Below, piece after piece: positions 35,183 through 44,548 of a DNA stretch of 64,000 nt. The notes beneath the pieces are model-generated. The model had not been told where the DNA came from, searched no databases, and saw only the letters and a program-made list of their open reading frames with translations. The stretch spans positions 124,001 through 188,000 of the forward strand of contig NZ_PXYI01000005.1 in assembly GCF_003012735.1 (NCBI RefSeq), read 5' to 3'. This stretch comes from Allosphingosinicella deserti (GTDB lineage Bacteria; Pseudomonadota; Alphaproteobacteria; Sphingomonadales; Sphingomonadaceae). The stretch's first letter is position 1. Every line of letters begins with the position of its first letter. Made by a program: the position numbers and the translations under genes.

Positions 35183-35371
35183 GTGACGTCCCCCGCTTCC
35201 TTCGGCGGAGCGCCTGCGGTGTCGATGCAGGAACGCGACGACGGGCCATTCGGAGGCGACAAGCCGCGTGAACCTTCGCGGACCCGGCACGTCGGGCTCC
35301 CCGGGCCCATGCGCGGCCGGCCGGGCATGGGCGAGCGGCCGCGCCATCGGCTTTCCGGAGCGGAGAAGAAG

Positions 35372-36277
35372 ATGAAGACGATCGATACTCCAACCTTGCG
35401 CATCGCCTATCTGGAGGCCGGACCGACGAACGGTTGGCCCGTCATCCTCTCGCACGGCTTTCCCTACGACGTTCATGCTTATGCCGAGGTCGCGCCTATC
35501 CTGGCGGAGGCGGGCGCGCGCGTGATCATGCCCTGGCTGCGCGGTTTCGGGCCGACCCGCTTCCGATCCCCCGAGACGATGCGGAGCGGACAGCAGGCGG
35601 CGCTCGGCCGGGATCTCGTCGAGCTGCTCGATGCGCTCGGTCTCGAGCGTGCCGTGCTCGCCGGCTACGACTGGGGCGGCCTCGCCTCCTGCGTTGCCAC
35701 GGTGCTGTGGCCCGCGCGCGTGTCGGCGCTGGTCTCGCTGGCGAGCTACGACGTGATCGATGTCGAACGGCTCGGCCACTGCTTCGCGCCGAGCCTCGAA
35801 TGCGTTGTGTGGTACCAGCATCTGTTCCAGCTGGAGCGCGGACGCGAGTGCCTCGATCGGCATCGACGCGACCTGTGCCGATTGCTGTGGGAACAATGGT
35901 CGCCGGGCTGGCAGTTCGACGCGGCGACGTTCGAGCGCACCGCCGAAGCGTTCGAAAATCCCGATTTCGTCGATGTCGTCATCCATTCCTATCGCTTCGA
36001 CTTCGGCACCGCACCGGGCGACCCGGCTCTCGAGCCCCTCGAGGCCCGCTTGCGGACCAAGCCGAAAATCACGGTTCCCGCGGTGACGCTCGACGGCGCC
36101 GAGGATCCGCTCAAGCCCGGCGGGACCGCCGACCAGACCGACATGTTCGCAAACCTGCACGAACATCGAACGATCGCTGCGGGGCACAATCTCCCGCAGG
36201 AGGCGCCGGGCGCCTTCGCCGACGCGGTGCTGACGGCGAGGCGGATGGCGCAGGCGGCAGGGTTGCCGGCGAGATGA
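35372..36277 (+). CDS. Epoxide-hydrolase-like alpha/beta hydrolase
   Basis: This is a 301-residue cytosolic enzyme. The oxyanion motif HGFP (28-31) and the nucleophile motif GYDWGG with Asp100 place it with epoxide hydrolases and haloalkane dehalogenases. The late His in AAGHNLPQEAP completes the triad. The cap domain lacks features that would tell the two activities apart. The start has GGAGAAGAAG directly upstream; a longer in-frame version from 35183 reads through an intergenic hairpin and was rejected. Confidence 0.9.
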   Translation: MKTIDTPTLRIAYLEAGPTNGWPVILSHGFPYDVHAYAEVAPILAEAGARVIMPWLRGFGPTRFRSPETMRSGQQAALGRDLVELLDALGLERAVLAGYDWGGLASCVATVLWPARVSALVSLASYDVIDVERLGHCFAPSLECVVWYQHLFQLERGRECLDRHRRDLCRLLWEQWSPGWQFDAATFERTAEAFENPDFVDVVIHSYRFDFGTAPGDPALEPLEARLRTKPKITVPAVTLDGAEDPLKPGGTADQTDMFANLHEHRTIAAGHNLPQEAPGAFADAVLTARRMAQAAGLPAR

Positions 36278-36313
36278 CCGTAGAGCCGGTAGACGTGCCT
36301 GGCGTCGTAAATC

Positions 36314-37912
36314 CTATGTGCCGGCTCGGGTAAACGTTTCGCCGAGCATGTAGAGACGCTGCCGATCGGCGCTCCACGGCGCGCACAGGCGCTTCTCGCG
36401 CCGGCCGTCGGCATATTCGAGGGTCAGCGTATAGCCGTCGAGATGGTAGCGGCCGATATTGCCTGCCCCGTCGTTCGTGCGGCTGCTGCTGCCGGCGAAC
36501 ACGCCCGCATTTCCGCCGCCTGCCGACGAAGTCGTTCCCTCCTTGCTGGTCAGGCTGGAGGAACTGGCGGAAAAGCCGTTTGCGGCCGCCATCGATCCCG
36601 ATCCGCCTTGGGCATAGCCGATGATCTCGAAGCTCCCGTCGGGGCGGAACGCGTAGGTGGTCGAGCGGTAGACACCGCCGGTCGCGATGCTGCCGGTGAA
36701 GCTCTTGCTCGTGTAGCTGCCCGACAGGCGCTCGCCGGCCTTCCAGGCGGGTGCGAGCATTCCGCCCTGCTTCTTCCACGTGCCGCTCGCGCGGCCATGA
36801 TCATCGTTCGGCATGATCTCGAATCCGCCGGCGACGGCGCGCCATTTCCCCCAGAGCTGGGGCTCGAGGCGACGCGAGGCGGCGACGTCGAGCTGGTCGG
36901 GCGAGACCGCCTCCCCGCGATAATAGGTGCCGTCCTTCAACAGCAGCAGCACCTCTTCGACGAACGATGCTGCCATATAGGCATTGTGGAGCAGGCCGTG
37001 GACCGCCTGAGGCTTGAGCCCCTGGCCTGCGGCCGCGACGATCTGCGCGGGGGCCACGGACGTGCGCGACAGGCCCGGTTCTTCCGGCAGGTCGGAGGGA
37101 ACCAGTCCCGCCGCATCGACGATGCGCGCATCGGAGACGAAGATGACGCGGGAGGGAAGTTCCCGGAGCCGTGCCTCGACCGTGACCGTGCGCCCCTTGT
37201 GGGCGGCCATTTCCGCCGTCGACAGCCCGGTGCTCAGCCAGAGATCGGACTGGAAGCCGTCCCGCTCCGTCACCACGAAATAGCTGTCCTTCGCCTGGAT
37301 GACCTTGCCCTGGATGTGGATCCGGCCGGCCGCGCGCATCGCCTGGACCGCGGCGTCGTGGCTGCCGTCCTTCGGCCACCACTGGCGAACGAGCGCAGTG
37401 ATCTGGGCGACGCTGTACACGGTGGCGCCCGACCTTGCGCTCGGCTTTGCCGCCGCGGCCGCTACGCCGGAAGCATTCGCGCGTGCGCGCTCGATCGCAG
37501 GGAGCGCCGCATAGAGGGTCGGATAGCCGGATCGCGGATCGAACGGCGGCTGCTGCAGCCAGTCGGGGATTTGCGAGCAGGCGGAGTTTCCGAGCGTCTT
37601 GAGCTTGGCCACCGCCTTGGTGCCGACGGCGGCCATCGAACTGCGGGCGGAGGCGACACGCTGTGGCTCCAGGACGGCCTCGACGGTCGCGAGCTGCGCC
37701 TCGTCGCGCCATTGCTGCAATCGCGCTCGTGCCGCCGCCCCGGCGGGCGGCGCGACCGCTTCGCAATGGCGGACCATCGCCTCGCCGGCGACGTCGGCGC
37801 CGATCAACGATACGGCTTCGCGAAGCCAGGTCTCCGGCTGTGCCGCGAGGGGAGCGGGAAGCAGGATCGGGCCCGCGGCCGCGCCCAAAAGTGCAACCTG
37901 CCGAAGATTCAT
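36314..37912 (-). CDS. Large secreted protein of unknown function
   Basis: This 532-residue protein has a Sec signal peptide (residues 1-24, ending APLAAQ). The first half is helical. A middle segment IHIQGKVIQAKDSYFVV to RVIFVSDARIVDA resembles an OB-like beta domain. The C-terminal third (GTYYRGEAVSPDQLD, GRYHLDGYTLTLEYADGRREKR) has a strand-rich pattern seen in small exported proteins of several groups. No catalytic motif is evident. ATG was chosen over the adjacent GTG because GGGGGAATG lies at proper distance. Function is unknown. Confidence 0.75.
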   Translation of the reverse strand: MNLRQVALLGAAAGPILLPAPLAAQPETWLREAVSLIGADVAGEAMVRHCEAVAPPAGAAARARLQQWRDEAQLATVEAVLEPQRVASARSSMAAVGTKAVAKLKTLGNSACSQIPDWLQQPPFDPRSGYPTLYAALPAIERARANASGVAAAAAKPSARSGATVYSVAQITALVRQWWPKDGSHDAAVQAMRAAGRIHIQGKVIQAKDSYFVVTERDGFQSDLWLSTGLSTAEMAAHKGRTVTVEARLRELPSRVIFVSDARIVDAAGLVPSDLPEEPGLSRTSVAPAQIVAAAGQGLKPQAVHGLLHNAYMAASFVEEVLLLLKDGTYYRGEAVSPDQLDVAASRRLEPQLWGKWRAVAGGFEIMPNDDHGRASGTWKKQGGMLAPAWKAGERLSGSYTSKSFTGSIATGGVYRSTTYAFRPDGSFEIIGYAQGGSGSMAAANGFSASSSSLTSKEGTTSSAGGGNAGVFAGSSSRTNDGAGNIGRYHLDGYTLTLEYADGRREKRLCAPWSADRQRLYMLGETFTRAGT

Positions 37913-38044
37913 CACCCATTCCCCCGTCCGCTACCCGGCGCTGTAATCGTTACGGGGCCGTCGGGAAGGGCGGAGCGACGAGCCGGGCGGCGGGCGCGAT
38001 GTTCGGGTGACTGCCCCAAAGCTGCCGCGCGTGGGGAGCCGAGA

Positions 38045-38500
38045 TCAGGCGCAGGCGATGGCTTCGATCTCGATCATCCATGATTCGTCGAAGATGTCGG
38101 CGATGATCACCGTGATCGCGGGCGTGGCGGCGCCGAGCATGTCTGCGCGTATCCTGGTGTTTTCGGCACGGTGGCGGCGATCGCCGAGAAAGATGGTGAC
38201 CTTGACGAGATTGGCGAATTCCATGCCGGCTCGACGCAGCTGTGCCTCGACGTTGCGCCACGCCAGGCGTGCCTGGGCGGCGAATTCCGACGGCGCATCG
38301 CCGTTCGCATCGGTCGGAGTCTGGCCGCTGACGAACAGGATTCGGGTCGGCTGCTCGACGAGCCAGGCCTGGGCGTAGGCGGCAGGGCTCGGCTCGAGCG
38401 GCCGGCCCGGGGGCAGCGCCGCGATCTTCCCGGCGCCTGCCAAGGACAGCATGGCCGCCGTAGCGGTCCGGCGCGTCATCGAGCTCTCGTCAGACGCCAT
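38045..38500 (-). CDS. RidA (YjgF/UK114) family protein
   Basis: This is a 151-residue protein. Its core (RILFVSGQTPTDANG, ARLAWRNVEAQLRRAGM, NLVKVTIFLGD, PAITVIIADIFDESWMIEIEAIA) is the RidA trimer fold, which hydrolyses reactive enamines and imines. The usual final Arg-containing loop is altered (PAITVIIAD), so activity on imines is uncertain. An N-terminal stretch with a hydrophobic AAMLSLAGAG could be a weak export signal. Its start overlaps the end of the upstream propeller gene, with GGAGGG five bases ahead, so the two are co-translated. Confidence 0.85.
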   Translation of the reverse strand: MASDESSMTRRTATAAMLSLAGAGKIAALPPGRPLEPSPAAYAQAWLVEQPTRILFVSGQTPTDANGDAPSEFAAQARLAWRNVEAQLRRAGMEFANLVKVTIFLGDRRHRAENTRIRADMLGAATPAITVIIADIFDESWMIEIEAIACA

Positions 38501-39431
38501 GCTCGCCCTCCGCACAGGGCCTCGGCCAGCCCGCTGCGCCGCCGGGCATCAGGTCGATGCGGTAAATCTCTCCCGAGCGATCAGGGTGGGCCTGCGCGAA
38601 CAGCAATGCGCGCGCGTCCGGCGACAGCAGCGGCCCGACCTGGAACACGTCCGGGTCCGCAGGCACGCGTCCGATCTCGCGCCAACCCGTCGCCGCGCGT
38701 TCGAAGCGATACAGGTGGGATCGGTCGCCGCGGTCCGCGACCAGGATCAGGGTCCGTCCATCGGCGGAGATCTCGGCTTCATACTCGTTGGCGGCGGTGC
38801 TGACCGGCGGGCCAGCGTTGCGCACTTGCCATGCGCCTGCCGGGCCTCGCGTGGCGACATAGATGTCGCTCTGGCCGTGCCCGCCCGGCCGGCTCGATCC
38901 GAAATAGAGATTTCCTAGGCGGTCGGCACGCGGCAGCAGCTCGGCGTGCGGGGAATTGACCGGCGCGGGCAGCCGCTCGGGCTTGCCCCATGTCCCCGCC
39001 GCCGACCGAGCGACGTACCAGATGTCGAGATCCTCATTGGCCGGATCGTGTCGCGCGGAGACGAAATAGAGGCCCGCGCCATCGGGCGTGTAGCCGGGAT
39101 CGGCTTCGGCATCCGGCGGCGCGGCGGCAAAGGCGGGCGGCCGCGGCGCCGTCCAGCGGCCGTCTTCGCAGCGGACCATCTGCAGTCGCCAGCGGGTAAA
39201 GGAGGGGTCGGCCGCCATGTAGACGAGCTCGCGGCCGTCGGGCGAGAAGGTCGGCGTCGACTCGTAGCCGGCGGTCGAGAGCGCCGGCGGAGTCCAGAGA
39301 TCCGGTCCGCTCGGCCGGTCCGCGGCTGCGGGCGGGATCCCGGCGATCAGGGCAGCGGAGCTCAGGGATCCGGCCAGCAGGGCGGGGAGCCATGGCCTCA
39401 ATCGGCAGCTCCCGGTTGGCGGACGCGGCAT
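38490..39431 (-). CDS. Secreted PD40/TolB-type beta-propeller protein
   Basis: This is a 313-residue protein with an N-terminal signal peptide (to about residue 38). PD40 blades follow with ESTPTFSPDGRELVYMA, DPGYTPDGAGLYFVSARH, NLYFGSSRPGG, EAEISADGRTLILVADR and GPLLSPDARALLFAQ. Such propellers bind ligands or proteins in the periplasm, and no enzymatic site is seen. It precedes and overlaps the RidA-like gene and is divergent from a LysR gene that may control both. Confidence 0.88.
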   Translation of the reverse strand: MPRPPTGSCRLRPWLPALLAGSLSSAALIAGIPPAAADRPSGPDLWTPPALSTAGYESTPTFSPDGRELVYMAADPSFTRWRLQMVRCEDGRWTAPRPPAFAAAPPDAEADPGYTPDGAGLYFVSARHDPANEDLDIWYVARSAAGTWGKPERLPAPVNSPHAELLPRADRLGNLYFGSSRPGGHGQSDIYVATRGPAGAWQVRNAGPPVSTAANEYEAEISADGRTLILVADRGDRSHLYRFERAATGWREIGRVPADPDVFQVGPLLSPDARALLFAQAHPDRSGEIYRIDLMPGGAAGWPRPCAEGEHGV

Positions 39432-39627
39432 GAAGGGCCGGCGCGCCCGCGGCAGACCCGCTGTTCCGGGAGGACGCGCGCGGCCGTCGCATCGTGCAGG
39501 ACGTCCGGGCCAGGATCAGGGGTCGACGAAGGCACGCTGGCTGTCATGCGCCGATGCTAGGGGCGGCGGGCGATCGGCCATAACGATGATGTTGGCGGCA
39601 ATTTCAATCCTGGCTTAAGATCGGGGG

Positions 39628-40497
39628 GTGAGCCTTGGTCCGTCTTCCCTGGAATCGCTGCGCGTGTTCGACGCCTGTGCGCGGCATGGCAGCTACACGC
39701 GGGCGGCGGAGGAACTCGGCATCAGCCCGGCGGCGGTGAGCCAGCGGATGCGGCATCTTCAGGCCGACATCGGCGCGCCCCTGTTCGATCGCCGCGGTCC
39801 GCGGATTGCGCTGACCGACAGCGGGAAGGAGCTCGCCGGCAAGGTCGGGCAAGCGCTGACGATCCTCGGCACGGCCGTTCAGTCGTGCCGGGATTGCGAC
39901 ACGATCCGGGTCAGCGCCGCGCCGACCTTCGCCTCGCGCTGGCTGGCGCCGCGGCTGGCGAGCTTCGCGGGAAGCCGCACGCACCGGATCACGATCGATG
40001 CTGCGAGCGACCTCCGTGCGCCCGGCAGCTTCGACGTGGCGATCCGCAGCGGCCTCGGCCGCTGGAAAGGCTTCCAGGCGACCCTCCTGTTTCCGATCGA
40101 AGCGACCCCGCTCTACAATCCGCAGCTCTACCGCCCCGCTCCACTGGCTGCGCCACGGGACCTCGTCGACTGCGCGCGCCTCCCGAGCGACGCATGGCCT
40201 GCGTGGTTCGAGGCAGCCGGTGTCGATGTGCCTGGCGACGCGATCGGTGGCTCCGGGGTCCGCTATCCGACCCAGGACCTCGCGGGAGCGGCCGTCCTCG
40301 AGGGCGCCGGCATCGCCTTGCTGTCGCCCCGATTGTTTGCCGATGCCCTTGGCGCGGGGCGGCTCGTGCGGCCGTTCGAGACGATGCTGCACGGACCGGC
40401 GGGCTATTGGGTGCTGATCTCGGACCATGACCGGCGGCCTTCGGTGCTGGCGTTCCGCGCCTGGCTCGTCGAGGCCAGCCGGAAGACAGGTCTTTGA
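39628..40497 (+). CDS. LysR-family transcriptional regulator
   Basis: This 289-residue regulator starts at GTG. Residues 6-65 are the winged HTH (SLRVFDACARHGSYTRAAEELGIS broken by the usual turn, then AVSQRMRHLQADIGAPLF). The rest is a type 2 periplasmic-binding-like effector domain of GcvA type (GVRYPTQDLAGAAVLEGAGIALL). It is divergent from the propeller/RidA pair and is their likely regulator. Confidence 0.93.
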   Translation: MSLGPSSLESLRVFDACARHGSYTRAAEELGISPAAVSQRMRHLQADIGAPLFDRRGPRIALTDSGKELAGKVGQALTILGTAVQSCRDCDTIRVSAAPTFASRWLAPRLASFAGSRTHRITIDAASDLRAPGSFDVAIRSGLGRWKGFQATLLFPIEATPLYNPQLYRPAPLAAPRDLVDCARLPSDAWPAWFEAAGVDVPGDAIGGSGVRYPTQDLAGAAVLEGAGIALLSPRLFADALGAGRLVRPFETMLHGPAGYWVLISDHDRRPSVLAFRAWLVEASRKTGL

Positions 40498-40899
40498 CCC
40501 TGCATGCGATCGGCTGGGCGGGGAGGCCGCGGCGGATCGGGCCGCCTTTGTGCTCACAGTGGAATCCACAGCTTGGCGCGACGGGTTCGGGTGCCGTAAA
40601 AACGGGGCGTTCCGGAAGCCAACCCCCTGCTTCCGTCGACAGGGCCGGGGCGCTGGACACCTAGTCTCCCCCAAGACATCATCGCCCCGGCCCCCCCACA
40701 CCCACGCTCCGCTGCCGCCCCCGCGGGCCCGTTCGATCACCGCCGCGCGGCGGGCAAGAGGCGCGCCGAAGGCGGACAGCGCCGGATTGACATGCCGGCG
40801 GCTTCGTTCGACGCTGAGGCGCCGCAGTCCTTGGCGGCATCGACCCGCACCGCCGACCGGACCGCCGGAGGCCTTCCCCGCTCTCGCTCAGGAAGTCTC
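40498..40899. other. Intergenic gap, C-rich, no gene seen
   Basis: About 400 bases follow the LysR stop. The stretch contains C-rich runs near 40680-40730. The downstream porin frame stays open upstream to 40792, but the translation is not signal-peptide-like. Confidence 0.45.
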
Positions 40900-42279
40900 A
40901 TGGCCGCTCGCCGCCTCCGTCGCTGCCTCTGTCTTCTGCTGCTGTGCGGAGCGTCGGCGCCGCTGCGCGCCCAGGGTCAGGCCTACGGACCGCTGCAGGA
41001 GACGATGGGGTCTCCCGCCGGCCTCAAGATCGGCGGCACCGTGCGGCTCCGCTACGAGGCGATCGACGGGCAGGTCCGGCCCGGCTTCAACGAATCGGAC
41101 GACCTGTTCAGCGTCCGGACGACCGTCTTCGGCGAATATGATGCGGGCCCCGTCCGCTTCGGGGCCGAGCTCTACGACAGCCGGGCCTATCGCGCCGATC
41201 GCGGAACGCCGCTCGGGACCGGCGAGGTGAACACCCTCGAGCTCGTCCAGGCCTATCTGCTCCTCGAAGGCGGTCTCGGGCCGGCGGGCGCGGCGAGCGT
41301 CCAGGCGGGCCGGTTCACGCTCAACCTCGGCTCGCGGCGGTTGATCGCTGCCGACGATTATCGCAACACGACCAACGGCTATACCGGCGTGAAGCTCGAC
41401 GTGGCCCCGAGCAAGCGGCTCGGCGCCACCCTCTTCGCCGTGCTTCCGCAAGCGCGGTTGCCCGACGATCTCCCGTCGCTTCTCGACAACGAGCCCGGCC
41501 TCGACCGCGAGAGCTTCGACACCAGGCTCTGGGGCGGCTTCCTGCGGCTCGGCGGGCTGCTGCCGGACCTGCTGATCGAACCTTATTATGTCGGCTTCGA
41601 CGAGCGGGATTCGGCCGGGCGGCCGACGCGCGACCGAAAGCTCCACAATGTCGCCGTGCGCATCGTTCGAGATCCCGCAGCCGGGCGCTTCGATGTCGAG
41701 GCGGAAGGAATCCGGCAGTTCGGACATGTCCGCGCTTCGCTCGCGCCCGCCGCAAACCGCCTCGACGTGTCGGCAAGCTTCGTCCACCTCGAAGCGGGCT
41801 ATTCGTTCGGCGGAGCCTGGAAGCCGCGCCTGTCGCTGGAATATGACCGTGCGAGCGGAGACGGCCCGGGCGCGAAATTCGGCCGTTTCGATACACTGTA
41901 CGGGATGCGCCGCGCCGACTTCGCCCCGGCAGGACTCTACGCCGCGACCGGACGCACCAACATCAGCAGCCCGGGCCTTCGCCTGGAGGCGACGGCGGGA
42001 AAGGCGACCGACGGCTTTCTGGCCTACCGGGCATTGTGGGCCGCCGAGCGCCGCGACGCCTTCTCCAACAGCGGGGTGCGCGATCCCTCCGGCGCATCCG
42101 GAAGCTTCGCCGGCCACCAGATCGATGCGCGGGTCCGCACCTGGATCGTTCCGAAGCTGCTGCGCGGCGAGATCAACGCGGTCTGGCTCGGCAAGGGGCG
42201 ATTGCTGCGGGACGCCCCCAACGCGCCGGCGAGCGGCGACACGATCTACGTCGCCATCTCGACGCAGGCGCATTTCTGA
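40900..42279 (+). CDS. Alginate-export-type outer membrane porin
   Basis: This is a 459-residue outer membrane barrel. Residues 1-25 form a signal peptide ending PLRAQ. The barrel pattern (GGTVRLRYEAIDG, AYLLLEGG, VQAGRFTLNLGSRRLI, NTTNGYTGVKLD, LSLEYDRASGD, FDTLYGMRR) matches the alginate export family (AlgE-like), and it ends in Phe. In this family the ARFTLNLG-type strand carries conserved Arg residues at the pore. The substrate is unknown, and no alginate genes are nearby. AGGA lies six bases before the ATG. Confidence 0.88.
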   Translation: MAARRLRRCLCLLLLCGASAPLRAQGQAYGPLQETMGSPAGLKIGGTVRLRYEAIDGQVRPGFNESDDLFSVRTTVFGEYDAGPVRFGAELYDSRAYRADRGTPLGTGEVNTLELVQAYLLLEGGLGPAGAASVQAGRFTLNLGSRRLIAADDYRNTTNGYTGVKLDVAPSKRLGATLFAVLPQARLPDDLPSLLDNEPGLDRESFDTRLWGGFLRLGGLLPDLLIEPYYVGFDERDSAGRPTRDRKLHNVAVRIVRDPAAGRFDVEAEGIRQFGHVRASLAPAANRLDVSASFVHLEAGYSFGGAWKPRLSLEYDRASGDGPGAKFGRFDTLYGMRRADFAPAGLYAATGRTNISSPGLRLEATAGKATDGFLAYRALWAAERRDAFSNSGVRDPSGASGSFAGHQIDARVRTWIVPKLLRGEINAVWLGKGRLLRDAPNAPASGDTIYVAISTQAHF

Positions 42280-42426
42280 TCCTTGTGCCAATCAGGACTG
42301 AGAGGGTGCTCCGTCCTGAACGGGTCGGCATTGTGGGCGCGGGTGTTGAGCGAAGAGGGCCGGGACCGGTTCTGCACCGGCAGAAGCCGAGTCATCTTCT
42401 GATGACCATCGCGCACGGTACGAATC

Positions 42427-42879
42427 TCAGATCTCCTCGGTGAACATGTCCACCCAGATCTCGAACGGCGGGGAACCCGGCCATTCGCGACGATCGCGGG
42501 CGGGCGTCTCGGGGGAGAGCAGGAGAAGCGAATAATCCCGGCCGGACTCGTCGCGGAAGGAGGCCGCCGGCCCATCCCAGCGGCAGCACGACCGTTGCAG
42601 ACGTATCAGCCCAACTGCCTCAACCAGATAATCCTCCACTGCCGCAGCGTCCTTGCTCGGCACCCGATAGCGCGCGTGCAGAGGTTTGCCCTGCCGCCCG
42701 GGGTCGGAGATGCAGTCGACGAACTCGGCCTGTGGGGGCTTCTTTCCGGTCGCCGCGAGGAAATCCCCGCATCCGGGTACAGCCTGAGCCTGCACGGCAG
42801 CCCGTGTCGGCGCATCGGGCGGGGCAGCCGGCGCACATGCCTGCACCGCGGTGGCAAAGAGTGGCGCCATCCACTTCAC
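42427..42879 (-). CDS. DUF4952 lipoprotein
   Basis: This 150-residue protein starts at a GTG that overlaps the TGA of the upstream gene (GTGA). A short signal peptide ends in the lipobox VQAC. The mature part fits DUF4952: GCGDFLAATGKKPPQAEFVDC, then KPLHARYRVPSKDAAAVEDYL, then CCRWDGP. Cys residues probably form disulfides. Coupled translation with the L,D-transpeptidase-like gene suggests a joint periplasmic role. Confidence 0.8.
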   Translation of the reverse strand: MKWMAPLFATAVQACAPAAPPDAPTRAAVQAQAVPGCGDFLAATGKKPPQAEFVDCISDPGRQGKPLHARYRVPSKDAAAVEDYLVEAVGLIRLQRSCCRWDGPAASFRDESGRDYSLLLLSPETPARDRREWPGSPPFEIWVDMFTEEI

Positions 42880-43550
42880 TTGCGCACCTCGATCGTGCCG
42901 ATCCGCTTGCCGCTCGAACCCGGCACGCGACGTGAAATCAGATATTGATAAAGCGCCGTCCAGCGTTCGAGCTGGTGCACCGTCACGCACCCTTCCGAGA
43001 GGTGGCCGACATGGATGTAGCGGCTGCTGTTCGCCGTCGATCCCATCAGTCCGATCGGAAACCAAACATCGTTTCCGACCATCCCCGGCGTCGCCTGGAC
43101 ATAGCCCTCGGTGGAGATGTTCTTGTGCGAGTAATCGGGCCCCAGGATCGTGTGCTTCCCGGGGGTGATCGGCTGGTAGCTGCTGTTCCAGATGCTGTTG
43201 AGCGTCACCCGCGCCGTCTGCATACCGAAGCTGAGCGTCGCCCACTGCTGCACTCGTCTGCCCTGGAACGGCGAAGTCTCTTCGGCCTTGCCATTATACT
43301 GCACGACGAGCGCCGCCGCACCGCCGGGCCCCGTATCGGAGAGGTATCTGGCCGCGTTCGCGTCGGCGAGGGACGCCTCCTCACCTACCGAGACAAAGCC
43401 GTCGGCAATGGTGAAATAGGTTCGCCCGCCGCTTTGGCGCAGCTTGGTCACGCGCGTATACTCGCATAGCGAAGCGAGCGTGTTGCTGCGGGTAAGCCGG
43501 ACCGAAAGCCAGCCGGAGGCATCGGCGCGTCGCGTAAATTTGTCCGCCAA
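42876..43550 (-). CDS. L,D-transpeptidase-like protein
   Basis: This is a 224-residue protein. The C-terminal motif YIHVGHLSEGCVTV places His180/His183, Ser185 and Cys188 in the order of the YkuD (L,D-transpeptidase) active site HxxxSxGC. The segment KHTILGPDYSHKN resembles the strand that precedes it. There is no signal peptide with the TTG start used here; GAGAGG lies eight bases upstream. Whether it cross-links peptidoglycan, or works as a related hydrolase or immunity-type enzyme in the cytosol, is open. Confidence 0.65.
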   Translation of the reverse strand: MADKFTRRADASGWLSVRLTRSNTLASLCEYTRVTKLRQSGGRTYFTIADGFVSVGEEASLADANAARYLSDTGPGGAAALVVQYNGKAEETSPFQGRRVQQWATLSFGMQTARVTLNSIWNSSYQPITPGKHTILGPDYSHKNISTEGYVQATPGMVGNDVWFPIGLMGSTANSSRYIHVGHLSEGCVTVHQLERWTALYQYLISRRVPGSSGKRIGTIEVRK

Positions 43551-43822
43551 ACGACGTGCCTCTCTCTTTTGTTCGTGACGGAAGTATACAGAGGATTAGT
43601 GATACGCAACGTCGCGGCCGGGCTCCGCCCGGAAGGCGGCGAAGCCGTCGGCGAACGGGCGGTTCATGGCGCTGCCGCCATGGCGTGCGCCGGCACTGGG
43701 CAGCGGCAGCGACGGGGGCGGCGGGGCGAGCCAATCAAGCTGCCATCGCGGACCGCGCGACGCGAAGGACGCGACATGGCCGGCGTCTTCGACTTGTCCA
43801 CGACCCATGCTCTGGTGCGCTG

Positions 43823-44536
43823 CTAAGCGATCAGCCCTAACGAATTGCCGAAATTGTGGAGCAGGATGGGGAGGAGCAGGCTGCCGGTTCGCAGGCGCAG
43901 CCAGACGGCGATGAATGCGGGGAGCGCCGTCAGCGCCATCGTCAGCGCATCGAAGGAGAAGTGGCCGTTGGAGAAACCGAAGGCATGCGCCATGCCGAAC
44001 AGGAAGCAGGACAGGACGGCGCCCCAGCCCCAGTCGACGCCCAGCAGCCGCTTGCGGCCGGTGAACGCCCGATCGAGGGCGAGCAACAGGATGCCGCGGG
44101 AAAAGGGCTCCTCCTCCAGGCCGGGCATCGTCAATTGGAATGCGGTCTCTTCGCCGTCCGGCTTGCCGCCTGGGAAGGCGACCGCGATAATGACGAAGAA
44201 GGCGCAATATAAAGCGGCGACCGGCAGCGCGGCTCTCAGGCTGCCGGGCTCCTGCGAAATCGTGAGACCGGAGCGGCTCCAGCCGAACCCCGGCAAGGCG
44301 CCGATCGCGAGCGTGGCGGCGAGCGCGAGCAGCTTCCCCTGCCAGTTCCACGTGCCTCCGATCAGATCGGGCAGCAATCCGTAGAGGCGGGTCAGAAGTG
44401 CATCGTTGACCGCCACCAGCAGCGCCGCGATCATCAGCCAGTGCGGCACGAAGCGGCTGCGATCCTGATACCCTATTGCCGATCCCAGCATGAGCAGAAG
44501 CACCACTGTTGCCGCCGCCCCGATCACTCCGTTCAT
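43823..44536 (-). CDS. CPBP-family intramembrane metalloprotease
   Basis: This is a 237-residue inner membrane protein with six or more helices. The CPBP/Rce1 motifs are present: GLEEEPFSRG (Glu141, Glu142 and Arg147), FLFGMAHAFGF (Phe180 and His184) and the final LLHNFGNS. These line an intramembrane proteolytic site used for cleavage of prenylated or bacteriocin-related substrates. It begins 12 bases after the AraC-type gene, so the two form an operon. The substrate is unknown. Confidence 0.9.
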   Translation of the reverse strand: MNGVIGAAATVVLLLMLGSAIGYQDRSRFVPHWLMIAALLVAVNDALLTRLYGLLPDLIGGTWNWQGKLLALAATLAIGALPGFGWSRSGLTISQEPGSLRAALPVAALYCAFFVIIAVAFPGGKPDGEETAFQLTMPGLEEEPFSRGILLLALDRAFTGRKRLLGVDWGWGAVLSCFLFGMAHAFGFSNGHFSFDALTMALTALPAFIAVWLRLRTGSLLLPILLHNFGNSLGLIA

Positions 44537-44548
44537 GCGTCCATCCCC

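Noticed and set aside
36443-38083. Long plus-strand frame opposite the secreted protein gene
   Set aside because: The minus strand has a signal peptide, a good ribosome binding site and protein-like composition; the plus frame has none of these.
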